DNA of 48,780 bases from Candidatus Kapaibacterium sp. (GCA_025358765.1 JANYIG010000191.1:1-48780); one strand, 5' to 3'; shown: positions 8,540-17,068, numbered from the stretch's first letter. Made by a program: numbers and translations. Notes: generated by a model not told the origin, from the letters alone.

Positions 8540-9847
8540 TCATACCAAATACTGCAACAACGTCGGGCGGTCATTCAAATATTCATACGCCACATTATAC
8601 GTCTGCAAGCGTTCTATCAACCCGTCGAAGTCCTCGCGGCGCTGAAGTTCCACGCCCACGATGGCGGGACCTTGTTCGCGGCTGGTCTTTTTGGAATATT
8701 GAAAATAGGCAATGTCGTCGGTTGCACCAAGCACGTTCGAGACAAACTCGCGCAAAGCGCCTGCTCGCTGCGGGAATCGAATAATGAAGTAGTGTTTAAG
8801 CCCTTCGTAGAGCATCGAACGTTCTTTGATTTCTTCCGTGCGCGTGATGTCGTTGTTGCTGCCGCTCACGATGCACACCACATTTTTGCCGCGAATTTCC
8901 TCCGCATACAGCGACAGCGCCGCGATGGAGAGCGCTCCGGCTGGCTCCACCACGATAGCTTCTTCGTTGTAGAGCCGCAAAATCGTGGTGCAAATTTTTC
9001 CTTCGGGAACCGTTGTTACGTCGTCTAACAGTTCTTTGCAGATGGCGAACGTCAAATCACCCACGCGCTTGACTGCCGCGCCATCCACGAATTTATCAAT
9101 CGTTTCAAGGGTTGTGTTCACGCCGTTTTTGATGGAAACGCACATCGCAGGAGCGCCTTCCGGCTCAACGCCAATGAGTTTCGTGCGCGGGTGAAGTGTT
9201 TTGAATACGCTCGAAACCCCAGATGCCAAGCCGCCGCCACCGATTGGCATAAAGAGAAAATCAATCGGCTCCGTGCAATCCTCAAGGATCTCCAAGCCCA
9301 CCGTGCCTTGCCCTTCGATCACTTTTTCGTCGTCGAACGGATGAATAAATGTTTTGCCATAATGATCGCAATCCGCAACGGCTTCGCGGTAGGCATCATC
9401 GAACGTATCGCCCGTAAGCACAACGTCCACGAACTCTTTGCCGAACATCCTCACTTGGCGCACTTTCTGGTTGGGCGTGGGCGCGGGCATGAAGATTTTG
9501 CCGTGAATCTGGAGTTTGTTGCACGAGTACGCCACGCCTTGCGCGTGGTTACCTGCCGAAGCGCACACAACGCCCCGCGCAAGCACGTCCGCCGAAAGGC
9601 TGGCAATCTTGTTGTACGCCCCGCGAATTTTGTACGAGCGCACGATTTGTAAATCCTCGCGCTTCAAAAAGATATTTGCGCCAAATTCCTCCGAGAGGTT
9701 GGCGTTAAACTCAAGTGGCGTTTGGCGTACACCGCTTGAGGGGCTGCGGAGCCTGATAGCAGCCGCTTTCACCGCATCAATGCGTGGCATGAATATCGGT
9801 GCGGTGTGTGTGCCGTTTGTGTGATTAAGAGAACTGAGTATTGACAT
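8540..9847 (-). CDS. ilvA: Threonine ammonia-lyase (threonine deaminase)
   Basis: 435 residues. It converts threonine to 2-oxobutanoate, the entry step of isoleucine synthesis. The fold-type II PLP lysine is Lys73 in SYKIRGAYN, the glycine loop GGGGLASG follows at about residues 202-209, and SGSNND lies near 310. The C-terminal about 85 residues form one ACT-like regulatory domain (YFIIRFPQRAGALREF), as in the shorter class of biosynthetic deaminases that carry one regulatory domain instead of two. Feedback inhibition by isoleucine is expected from the family. It starts 12 bases after leuA. A second possible start is M20 (9790), with no clear Shine-Dalgarno at either. Confidence 0.93.
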   Translation of the reverse strand: MSILSSLNHTNGTHTAPIFMPRIDAVKAAAIRLRSPSSGVRQTPLEFNANLSEEFGANIFLKREDLQIVRSYKIRGAYNKIASLSADVLARGVVCASAGNHAQGVAYSCNKLQIHGKIFMPAPTPNQKVRQVRMFGKEFVDVVLTGDTFDDAYREAVADCDHYGKTFIHPFDDEKVIEGQGTVGLEILEDCTEPIDFLFMPIGGGGLASGVSSVFKTLHPRTKLIGVEPEGAPAMCVSIKNGVNTTLETIDKFVDGAAVKRVGDLTFAICKELLDDVTTVPEGKICTTILRLYNEEAIVVEPAGALSIAALSLYAEEIRGKNVVCIVSGSNNDITRTEEIKERSMLYEGLKHYFIIRFPQRAGALREFVSNVLGATDDIAYFQYSKKTSREQGPAIVGVELQRREDFDGLIERLQTYNVAYEYLNDRPTLLQYLV

Positions 9848-9859
9848 AGTTTGTAAAGA

Positions 9860-11554
9860 TTATGATACTGACTTAAGTTCCAGCGCCGAAGCTGTATCGT
9901 GGGCTGCCTTACCGCGAGCCGCCATCATACGGTTCACAGCCGAAATATATGCCTTTGCGGAGGCAACAATAATATCCAAATCCGCTCCATGTCCGCCAAA
10001 TGTGCGTGGTGTATCTTCGTTGGTTTCTACGCGCACCGTTACTTCTCCAAGCGCGTCAATGCCTTCAGTCACAGCATGGACGGCATATTCAAGCAAGATA
10101 AATTCCACGTCAAATTTCCAACGCACAAGTTTATCAATTGCCTTAAAGGTTGCATCTACTGGACCAACGCCAACCGCAGCATCTATGAGGCTTTCGCCAT
10201 GCTCGTCGCGCAGATGAATCGTCGCCGTTGGCATACCTGATTTACCACAGGTCACTTGCATATCTGTCAGCGTAAAGAATTCACGCGGTTGGTAGAGTTC
10301 GTCGGAAACAATTGCCTCCAAATCCGCATCCGTAATGGTTTTCTTTTTATCGGCAAGTTGTTTAAATCGCCCGAACGCCTTGTCTAATTCTTCGTCAATA
10401 AGCGGATGACCAAGCTCTTTCAAACGCATTTTGAACGCATGGCGACCGGAATGTTTGCCCAAAACGAGCTTTGATGCCGTCCAGCCGACAACTTCTGGTT
10501 GTATAATTTCGTAGGTGCTGGCGTTTTTGAGCATCCCATCTTGATGGATTCCCGCCTCATGCGCGAAGGCGTTTGCGCCGATAATTGCCTTGTTGAACTG
10601 CACCATAATTCCCGTATAATTCGCCACCATCTGTGACGTGCGGGCAAGCTGTGACGTATTGATTCCAGTGAACAAGCCGAATTGCGCCTGTTTTGTGTGC
10701 AATGCCATCACAACTTCCTCCAACGACGTATTGCCAGCGCGTTCTCCTATGCCATTGATAGTCACTTCCGCCTGACGAGCGCCCGCCCGCAAGCCTGCAA
10801 GCGTGTTGGCGGTTGCCAACCCCAGGTCATTGTGGCAATGCAGTGAGAATACCACATTCTCTGCGCCCGGCGTGTTTCCTCGCAGATACGTAATCAACGC
10901 TCCGTATTCTTCCGGCGTACAATATCCAACGGTGTCGGGAATGTTCAGCGTCGTCGCGCCCGCTTCAATAGCTGCCGTCAGCACTTCGACGAGAAATTCT
11001 TTATCAGAACGCCCGGCATCTTCCGGCGAAAACTCCACATCTGGTGTCATTCCTGCTTCCGTGAAGAACGACACAGCATATCCGACCATTTCACGGGTTT
11101 TGGTAACTACTTCTTCGCGGGTCATTTTGAGTTTGTACTGCAAATGAATGTCGCTCGTTGCCAAAAACGTGTGAATACGCGGCTTTGCGGCATAACGAAC
11201 TGCTTGCCAACATTTTTCGATATCGCCTTTGCTCGTGCGAGCAAGCCCCGCAATCACGGGAATGTGCATTCTATGAGGTTCGACTTCGCCTTCGGCAGAA
11301 TTACCAACTTCAGCAGCAATGCGGCGCACAGCCTCCAAATCGTCCGGCGAAGCAGCGGGAAAGCCCGCTTCGATGATGTCCACACCGAGATATGCGAGTT
11401 GGCGGGCGATTTCGAGCTTCTCTACGCTCGTGAGCGATGCGCCCGGAGATTGTTCGCCGTCGCGGAGCGTTGTGTCGAAAATCAGGACGCGCCGTTTGTC
11501 GTGCAGGTCGTGCGGATTGCCGTTTGCGTGGTTGGTAATCACAGAGGGTTCCAT
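9860..11554 (-). CDS. leuA: 2-isopropylmalate synthase
   Basis: 564 residues. It condenses acetyl-CoA with 3-methyl-2-oxobutanoate, the committed step to leucine. The DRE-TIM metallolyase motif DTTLRDGEQ is at about residues 27-35 and the metal-binding HCHNDLG motif near residue 240. A flexible region and the LeuA C-terminal allosteric domain (about 430-550, including [19 protein letters not shown]) follow, so leucine feedback control is likely. The length agrees with LeuA rather than shorter homocitrate-type synthases. It is followed by ilvA after 12 bases, suggesting tight coupling. On its 5' side a GxxExxY cassette separates it from ilvC. Confidence 0.94.
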   Translation of the reverse strand: MEPSVITNHANGNPHDLHDKRRVLIFDTTLRDGEQSPGASLTSVEKLEIARQLAYLGVDIIEAGFPAASPDDLEAVRRIAAEVGNSAEGEVEPHRMHIPVIAGLARTSKGDIEKCWQAVRYAAKPRIHTFLATSDIHLQYKLKMTREEVVTKTREMVGYAVSFFTEAGMTPDVEFSPEDAGRSDKEFLVEVLTAAIEAGATTLNIPDTVGYCTPEEYGALITYLRGNTPGAENVVFSLHCHNDLGLATANTLAGLRAGARQAEVTINGIGERAGNTSLEEVVMALHTKQAQFGLFTGINTSQLARTSQMVANYTGIMVQFNKAIIGANAFAHEAGIHQDGMLKNASTYEIIQPEVVGWTASKLVLGKHSGRHAFKMRLKELGHPLIDEELDKAFGRFKQLADKKKTITDADLEAIVSDELYQPREFFTLTDMQVTCGKSGMPTATIHLRDEHGESLIDAAVGVGPVDATFKAIDKLVRWKFDVEFILLEYAVHAVTEGIDALGEVTVRVETNEDTPRTFGGHGADLDIIVASAKAYISAVNRMMAARGKAAHDTASALELKSVS

Positions 11555-11617
11555 CGGTTTATTCCTTTAGTGTGTTTTTAAGTATGTTGTTTATTCGCGG
11601 TTAGCTCAAGCCAAATA

Positions 11618-11649
11618 TTGAGCGCAGAGTTACAGAGGGCGCAGAGAGC
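11618..11649. repeat. Left terminal inverted repeat of the GxxExxY cassette
   Basis: A 32-base sequence starting TTGAGCGCAGAG and containing CGCAGAGAG. It matches the reverse complement of 12081-12112 at most positions: TTGAGCGCAGAG, a central GAG and CGCAGAGAG are identical. It lies 14 bases beyond the stop of the GxxExxY gene. Confidence 0.8.
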
Positions 11650-11663
11650 TGATGATTAAATGA

Positions 11664-12068
11664 TTAAAAGAAGTCATTAACAATGCGCCTCAAACCATCA
11701 GGAGTAATGCGCTTTACGTTAAAGTTAATGAGCAAGCCTATTCGTTTATTTGCAAGCCGCAAGTACGTTTGGATTTGTGCACCATGCAAACCTGTCAGTG
11801 TTTCAATTGCTTTCAGTTCAACAATAACCTCGTTTTCCACCAACAAGTCAATGAAAAATTCTTTTCCCACTGATTCGCCTTTATAAAAAACAGGCAGACA
11901 AACTTGCTGCTGCACATGCAAGTCACGCTCTCGTAATTCCTTTACAAGGCAATATTCATAGACAGATTCAAGTAAGCCCGGACCCAGTACTTTGTGAACT
12001 TCAATTGCCGCACCGATAATGGCTCCGGTCACAATGTTGTACTCTTCCTCAGTTTCCAAAATTCTCAT
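11664..12068 (-). CDS. GxxExxY protein, PD-(D/E)XK nuclease-like
   Basis: 134 residues with the defining motif G31-LL-E34-SV-Y37 of the GxxExxY family (TIGR04256/PDDEXK_3). A PD-(D/E)XK-like core follows with Asp74 in FFIDLLVEN and Glu84-Leu-Lys86 in VIVELKA, then the helix HGAQIQTYLRLAN. The fold suggests a nucleic-acid-cutting or related enzyme, but no activity is established for the family, which often occurs in several copies per genome. The gene is framed by 32-base inverted repeats (11618-11649 and 12081-12112). It interrupts the ilvC-leuA spacing on the same strand, which points to insertion as a cassette. It is intact, with no frameshift. Confidence 0.88.
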   Translation of the reverse strand: MRILETEEEYNIVTGAIIGAAIEVHKVLGPGLLESVYEYCLVKELRERDLHVQQQVCLPVFYKGESVGKEFFIDLLVENEVIVELKAIETLTGLHGAQIQTYLRLANKRIGLLINFNVKRITPDGLRRIVNDFF

Positions 12069-12080
12069 AAAAACATTCTT

Positions 12081-12112
12081 CCTCTCTGCGTTCTCCTCAC
12101 CTCTGCGCTCAA
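12081..12112. repeat. Right terminal inverted repeat of the GxxExxY cassette
   Basis: The reverse complement begins TTGAGCGCAGAG and ends CGCAGAGAGG, pairing with 11618-11649. It lies 12 bases upstream of the GxxExxY start codon and 15 bases beyond the ilvC stop. The near-symmetric placement around the ORF suggests both repeats belong to the cassette. Confidence 0.8.
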
Positions 12113-12127
12113 AATTTTTTGGTAAGT

Positions 12128-13150
<1,023 letters not shown>

Positions 13151-13219
13151 TTAGAAAAGAGATTGGAGGAATAAGGCTCTTTACAAGCCGTTATGATTAA
13201 ATATTGAAATCCTTGTCAA

Positions 13220-13723
13220 TTATGCGTTGTTCATTGCTCTCACAGGTGTTCCGCAACGAGGCATCGCAATGCGACCTGTTCGTGTTATTTCGATGATACC
13301 TTTGGGTTTCAGCATCTCCAAAAAAGCATCCACACGTGATTCGTAGCCAACTGCCTCAATGATAAGTTCTTCGGGCGACACATCGACAACTTTTGCGTTA
13401 AAAATCTCAGCAATCGTCATCACATCCGCACGAGCAGCAGCATCAGCTTTGATTTTGACGAGAACTGCGTCCCGCACCACGATTGGTTCGTGTGTCACAT
13501 CTTGCACATCCACAACGTTGATAATCTTTGCGAGCTGTTTTTGCACTTGTTCGGCATCGGTGTCGGATGTGTCAACCACAAGCGTCATCCGCGAATAATC
13601 TGGCGATTCCGTGCGGCACACTGTCAGGCTTTCGATGTTGAACCCGCGCCGCCGAAACAGCGACGAAATCCGATTCAACACGCCCGGTTCGTTCTCCACA
13701 AGGGCTATGATTGTATGTTTCAT
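13220..13723 (-). CDS. ilvH: Acetolactate synthase small (regulatory) subunit
   Basis: 167 residues, the standard length for IlvH/IlvN. The N-terminal ACT domain (HTIIALVENEPGVLNRISSLFRRRGFNIESL, about residues 3-33) binds valine in family members. The C-terminal half carries the second ACT-like domain with EIFNAKVVDVSPEELIIEA. It activates the IlvB subunit and confers feedback inhibition. It follows ilvB after 78 bases that contain an AT-rich inverted repeat, and precedes ilvC. Confidence 0.94.
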   Translation of the reverse strand: MKHTIIALVENEPGVLNRISSLFRRRGFNIESLTVCRTESPDYSRMTLVVDTSDTDAEQVQKQLAKIINVVDVQDVTHEPIVVRDAVLVKIKADAAARADVMTIAEIFNAKVVDVSPEELIIEAVGYESRVDAFLEMLKPKGIIEITRTGRIAMPRCGTPVRAMNNA

Positions 13724-13748
13724 GGGTAATTAAAAATTAAGAATTACG

Positions 13749-13821
13749 AATTGAGAATTAAGATACATCGGGGCTTCCAGCAATCGTGCAATTGATAATT
13801 CTTAATTCTTCATTCTCAATT
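13749..13821. repeat. AT-rich inverted repeat spanning the ilvB 3' end and the ilvB-ilvH gap
   Basis: AATTGAGAATTAAG (13749-13762) is the inverted copy, 13 of 14 bases, of CTTCATTCTCAATT (13808-13821). Each arm is flanked by further degenerate AATTAAGAATTA units. The right arm encodes the last codons of ilvB and its stop. The pattern resembles simple AT-rich filler repeats found between genes, here intruding into coding sequence. Confidence 0.6.
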
Positions 13822-15619
13822 TCTTCGCATAGCGCGGGTCGTCAATGATCATCGCATCAATGGCGGTTCCAGAGGGCCACATCGGGTAGCAATTTTCCTC
13901 TTGGTCGCAAAATACATCCACCACACACGGCTTGTTTTCAATCGCCAGAGCCTTCTCGAACACACGCTCCATCTCGTCCGGCGTTCGCGCTTGCATCCCA
14001 ACACAACCAAACGCTTCGGCAATTTTTGCAAGGTCTTGGTTCGGCATATGGACGGATTTATAGCGCTCTTGGTAGAACAGTTCTTGCCACTGGCGCACCA
14101 TGCCAAGGTGATTGTTGTTCATCACAAACACTTTGATAGGCAGGTTGTTTTCGGAAGCAGTCATTAGCGTTTGAACGCATTGCATAAAGCTACCGTCGCC
14201 GCTAATGCACATCACGAGGTCGTTTGGAGCGCCGCACTGTGCGCCCATTGCCGCTGGCATCCCGTACCCCATTGTTCCCAAACCACCAGAAGTGATGAAT
14301 TTACGGGGCTGGTCGAATTTAAAAAATTGTGCCGTCCACATTTGATGTTGCCCTACATCGGTTGTCACCACAGGGTTGCGGTGTTTTGTCATTTTGTAGA
14401 GCGTGTCTATCGCAAACTGTGGCAAAATTGCCCCGTCGCCTTGATGATACACGAGCGGATGCTTTTGCCGCCACTCAGACACCTGTTTCCACCACGCTTC
14501 CGTGTCAGGGCGGCGTACAAGCGGCGTTAATTCTTGCAGCACAACGTTCAAATCGCCGTGGAGTGGAAAATCTGCCGTGCGATTTTTGTTGACTTCTGCG
14601 GGGTCAACCTCCACATGAACGACCTTCGCATATGGCGCAAATGTGTCGAGTTTGAGCGTCACACGGTCGTCGAAGCGAGCGCCGAGCGCGATAATGAGGT
14701 CGCTATTGTGCATCGTGTAATTCGCGCAAGCAGTTCCGTGCATTCCGAGCATCCCGACTGCGAGTTCGTGCGTTTCGGGGAATGCACCTTTGCCCATAAG
14801 CGTCATTGCGACTGGTGCGCCGAGCTTTGTTGCAAATTCAAATAATTCTTTCGAGGCATTGGAGGAAATAGCGCCACCACCAACGTAAAGAATCGGTCGT
14901 TTAGCGTTGGAAATTGCCTCTGCCGCCGCCGCAAGTGCTTGTACAGTCGGCTTTGAAGGAGCGCGGTACGAGTGTTTGGAAACCAAATCTTCGGCATCAA
15001 ACTCCACTTCGCGTTGGAACACATCACGGGGAATGTCCACCAACACTGGCCCCTGACGACCGTGCATCGCAAGTTTGAATGCTTCGTGAACGGTAGAAGC
15101 CACGTTGTGTTCGTTCTGAACAAGCCAGTTGTGCTTGGTCACAGGAATCGTCATACCAGTGATATCCGCCTCTTGAAAGCCGTCTTTGCCAATCCAGTTC
15201 GATGCAACTTGCCCCGTGATGGTTACAATCGGCGTGGAATCCATGATAGCATCCGTCAGACCTGTCACGAGATTGGTAGCGCCCGGACCCGACGTTCCCG
15301 TACAAACACCCGGTCTTCCTGTCACGCGAGCATAGCCGGAAGCCGCATGAACGCCGATTTGCTCGTGGCGCACGAGATAATGTTTGATTTGCGGGAAATC
15401 ATACAGTGCGTCGTACATCGGCAATGTTGCACCGCCTGGATGTCCGAAAAAGTGTGTGGTTCCTTCCCGTACAAGCACTTCCATAAGCGCTTGTGCAGCT
15501 TTCATTCTGCGTTTTACCCGCGCCGGACGTACAGGTGCAGGCTTTTTGGCGTTTGGCGGTAAGGCAGGGTCAGCGCTTGCTGAAGCCGTAGATGTAGATT
15601 TCGACTGTTCGTAAGCCAT
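13802..15619 (-). CDS. ilvB: Acetolactate synthase large (catalytic) subunit
   Basis: 605 residues. It condenses two pyruvates, or pyruvate with 2-oxobutanoate, using thiamine diphosphate, FAD and Mg2+. The catalytic Glu86 is in VRHEQIGVHAASG, the GTSGPGATNLVTGL segment follows, and the diphosphate motif GDGSF...NNNHLG is near residue 480. The first about 38 residues (Ser/Ala/Pro/Lys-rich) extend beyond the usual start. ATG 15619 is well supported because AAGGAG lies 8 bases upstream, one of the few clear Shine-Dalgarno sequences here. The last residues (KLRMKN) fall in an AT-rich repeat. It heads the ilvB-ilvH-ilvC series behind a promoter and a candidate leader peptide. Confidence 0.96.
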   Translation of the reverse strand: MAYEQSKSTSTASASADPALPPNAKKPAPVRPARVKRRMKAAQALMEVLVREGTTHFFGHPGGATLPMYDALYDFPQIKHYLVRHEQIGVHAASGYARVTGRPGVCTGTSGPGATNLVTGLTDAIMDSTPIVTITGQVASNWIGKDGFQEADITGMTIPVTKHNWLVQNEHNVASTVHEAFKLAMHGRQGPVLVDIPRDVFQREVEFDAEDLVSKHSYRAPSKPTVQALAAAAEAISNAKRPILYVGGGAISSNASKELFEFATKLGAPVAMTLMGKGAFPETHELAVGMLGMHGTACANYTMHNSDLIIALGARFDDRVTLKLDTFAPYAKVVHVEVDPAEVNKNRTADFPLHGDLNVVLQELTPLVRRPDTEAWWKQVSEWRQKHPLVYHQGDGAILPQFAIDTLYKMTKHRNPVVTTDVGQHQMWTAQFFKFDQPRKFITSGGLGTMGYGMPAAMGAQCGAPNDLVMCISGDGSFMQCVQTLMTASENNLPIKVFVMNNNHLGMVRQWQELFYQERYKSVHMPNQDLAKIAEAFGCVGMQARTPDEMERVFEKALAIENKPCVVDVFCDQEENCYPMWPSGTAIDAMIIDDPRYAKKLRMKN

Positions 15620-15670
15620 AAAACAAACTCCTTCAGAAAATGTAAAAATTACGTGAATGATTATTTGAAA

Positions 15671-15698
15671 ATAGTATAATTGTACTGGTTGATTTCAA
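15671..15698 (-). promoter_or_regulatory. Candidate ilvB promoter
   Basis: On the - strand, TTGAAA (15698-15693) and TACTAT (15676-15671) are separated by 16 bases, a good sigma70-like pair. The expected start is near 15664, giving a leader of about 45 bases to ilvB. The spacer is exactly filled by one copy of a direct repeat. This promoter lies downstream of the candidate leader peptide, so two transcription starts may exist. Confidence 0.5.
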
Positions 15699-15717
15699 GG
15701 TAAATTGTACTGGTTGA
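15678..15717. repeat. Paired 15-base direct repeat around the ilvB promoter
   Basis: AATTGTACTGGTTGA occurs at 15678-15692 and again, identical, at 15703-15717, 25 bases start to start. One copy fills the -35/-10 spacer of the candidate ilvB promoter and the other lies just upstream of the -35 box. Two identical half-sites flanking a promoter element suggest operators for a regulator of branched-chain amino acid synthesis. The regulator is unknown. Confidence 0.6.
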
Positions 15718-15843
15718 ATTGTGTATATACGAGCAATTCAAACACAGTTTTTGTGCTGAGAACTCTTGTTGAAGAGTGCTTAAAATCTACTGTTTAGGGA
15801 AATAAAGTCGAGAGTATGTGATAAGGTGTGTGGTCAGACCACA
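15714..15843 (-). promoter_or_regulatory. Structured leader RNA between the leader peptide stop and ilvB
   Basis: Three self-complementary segments lie in the - strand transcript. The first is TGTGGTC/GACCACA (15829-15843) centred on the leader stop codon. An outer TGTGAT/ATCACA pair extends it into the Leu/Val/Ile codons. The second is ACTCTT-CAAC-AAGAGT (15762-15777). The third is TTGAATTG/CAATTCAA with a 12-base loop (15714-15741). A second ACTCT copy just after the first hairpin could compete for the AAGAGT arm, giving alternative folds. None is followed by a clear U tract, so I cannot assign the terminator. The arrangement resembles an attenuator but is not proven. Confidence 0.4.
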
Positions 15844-16073
15844 ATAATAATCACAAGGAGAAGTAGGCTGCAAATGGAACCACGTAGAATGCTAATGTCG
15901 GAGGAGAGAGAGGAGGAAAGAAGAATGCGGCGGAAGCGCGATACGGAGCGATGAGAGGCATCGGGTGTGGCAGAAGTACGTTGTTCCTGAGAGGCACAAC
16001 GATGACTCTGCTTCGGACAGCCTGCGTGTAAACCTTCGGGTGAAGGTGCAGATGTGAAGAATGTGGAAGTCAT
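15834..16073 (-). CDS. Candidate ilv operon leader peptide ending in ten Leu/Val/Ile codons
   Basis: A 79-codon ORF upstream of ilvB on the same strand. Its last ten codons before TGA (15837-15866) read LLLLVIIIVV. Runs of regulatory codons for all three branched-chain amino acids just before a stop are the hallmark of attenuation leader peptides of ilv operons in other bacteria. Ribosome stalling there senses charged tRNA(Leu), tRNA(Val) and tRNA(Ile). The stop lies 214 bases upstream of ilvB, and a hairpin overlaps the stop codon. The ORF is longer than typical leaders (15-40 codons). Its first 60 codons are Ser/Arg-rich without family resemblance, so the true start may be an internal non-ATG codon. 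No Shine-Dalgarno is visible. Confidence 0.55.
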   Translation of the reverse strand: MTSTFFTSAPSPEGLHAGCPKQSHRCASQEQRTSATPDASHRSVSRFRRILLSSSLSSDISILRGSICSLLLLVIIIVV

Positions 16074-16330
16074 ACAAATGATTGAATGAGTGTTGAATAT
16101 TTAGCCAGCGAAATTTTGCTTACAGTGAGATTGTATTAAAAACTGTACAAAATTTTACTCAAGGCTAAGATACTGAGTTTACACATCAAATTCAAGCCTT
16201 CCGTGCAAAAAGGTTGAATTATTACACATTTTTTAATTTTAAGTTCATTTTTCTGTCATTTTTGCAGTAAAATGTTCTTGTCATCCTGTTAATAGTTCGA
16301 GCAAGAGGGCTTAGAAGTATGAAATTTATT

Positions 16331-16495
16331 TCAGGGTTTGGGGTAAGTCGGCGTGACCCACTTGTAGGTCTGGTACGTTTCGTTGCGCTCAGAGCCAATC
16401 AAATGCGTGAAGTCGTTCTGTGAAAAATTTTCCCAGTAAAACGCACCGCGGTTCCATTGAACATCGGTGAGTTCATAGTGATGAGGTATTGCCAT
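16331..16495 (-). CDS. 54-residue aromatic-rich small protein, unknown
   Basis: ATG at 16495 and TGA at 16331-16333 give 54 residues with many Tyr, Trp and His (for instance PHHYEL, FYWENF, YQTYKW). No signal peptide or membrane helix is seen. The composition looks like a real soluble protein rather than a chance translation of AT-rich DNA. I do not recognise a family, and a remnant of a larger gene is possible. A weak promoter (TTGATA, 16 bases, TAGATA at 16534-16507) ends close to the start codon, giving an almost leaderless message. It is divergent from the Met/Cys-rich ORF across a region with a 12-base inverted repeat. Confidence 0.4.
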   Translation of the reverse strand: MAIPHHYELTDVQWNRGAFYWENFSQNDFTHLIGSERNETYQTYKWVTPTYPKP

Positions 16496-16516
16496 AGTAA
16501 AATCACTATCTACGTA

Positions 16517-16557
16517 TTTTTTTCAATTTATCAACACAACATAGGAATTGAAAAAAA
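16517..16557. promoter_or_regulatory. 12-base perfect inverted repeat in a divergent promoter region
   Basis: TTTTTTTCAATT (16517-16528) and AATTGAAAAAAA (16546-16557) are perfect inverted copies with a 17-base spacer. They lie between the divergent 54-residue and Met/Cys-rich ORFs and overlap the weak - strand promoter. A shared operator is possible. The A/T-tract composition means intrinsic DNA curvature is an alternative explanation. Confidence 0.4.
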
Positions 16558-16569
16558 ATGCGAAAAAAC

Positions 16570-16598
16570 TTGCAATGAAAATATTTGCTGAGTATATT
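16570..16598 (+). promoter_or_regulatory. Promoter of the Met/Cys-rich mini-gene
   Basis: TTGCAA (16570-16575), a spacer of exactly 17 bases, then TATATT (16593-16598) form a strong sigma70-like promoter. Transcription should begin near 16605, about 40 bases before ATG 16645 and about 200 bases before a strong intrinsic terminator. Confidence 0.6.
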
Positions 16599-16644
16599 AG
16601 ACATGCTTTTTAACAAAAATGTGACGATGTAATAGCCGCAAATA

Positions 16645-16782
16645 ATGAATCAAAATCGCTTCAATATCGCTCCCGCAACGCCAATGATGGCTGGCATGAC
16701 CGTTAAGCAAACCATGATGCAAATGTGCATGATGATGTGCTGTATGTGCATGGATGCACACGGGCGCGAGACTGATTCGTAG
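16645..16782 (+). CDS. 45-residue Met/Cys-rich microprotein or small RNA
   Basis: ATG 16645 to TAG 16780-16782 encodes 45 residues. The centre (residues 24-36) reads MMQMCMMMCCMCM, nearly all Met and Cys, preceded by PMMAGM and followed by a polar DAHGRETDS tail. Such clustering of soft sulfur ligands suggests copper(I) or other thiophilic metal binding, but no known family is recognised. The ORF lies between a TTGCAA-N17-TATATT promoter and a 15-bp terminator stem, forming a complete transcription unit of about 240 bases. No Shine-Dalgarno is visible, and the same DNA forms an RNA hairpin (TGTGCA/TGCACA, 16745-16760). A regulatory small RNA with a chance ORF is therefore an alternative. Confidence 0.45.
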   Translation: MNQNRFNIAPATPMMAGMTVKQTMMQMCMMMCCMCMDAHGRETDS

Positions 16783-16808
16783 AATTCATTTCAACACGAA
16801 ATAACTAC

Positions 16809-16850
16809 AAAAGCCGTTCTCAAGCCAAGTTTGAGAACGGCTTTTTCTTT
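16809..16850 (+). terminator. Strong intrinsic terminator
   Basis: A 15-bp perfect stem, AAAAGCCGTTCTCAA (16809-16823) with TTGAGAACGGCTTTT (16831-16845), 7-base loop, followed by TCTTTTT. It lies 27 bases after the Met/Cys-rich ORF and 30 bases before the metY remnant. The A-rich left flank makes it usable in both directions. Confidence 0.9.
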
Positions 16851-16880
16851 TTATCTGTTTTTCAGGGGATTTCATAATGA

Positions 16881-17048
<168 letters not shown>

Positions 17049-17068
17049 ATTTTCATTTAGCAACAGCA

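Noticed and set aside
15755-15785. CIRCE-like sequence (TTAAGCACTC...GAGTTCTCA on the - strand)
   Set aside because: Only one arm approximates CIRCE, the spacing is wrong and it lies upstream of ilvB, not a chaperone gene. Better explained as part of the ilv leader hairpins.
15874-15954. 26-residue charged + strand ORF preceded by AAGGAG
   Set aside because: Repetitive GAGGAGAG composition, Glu/Arg-only peptide, and it is antisense to the stronger ilv leader candidate.
16081-16330. Possible short - strand peptide or regulatory RNA between the leader ORF and the 54-residue ORF
   Set aside because: Only a 20-codon AT-rich frame is present, with no promoter or terminator signature that I could support.
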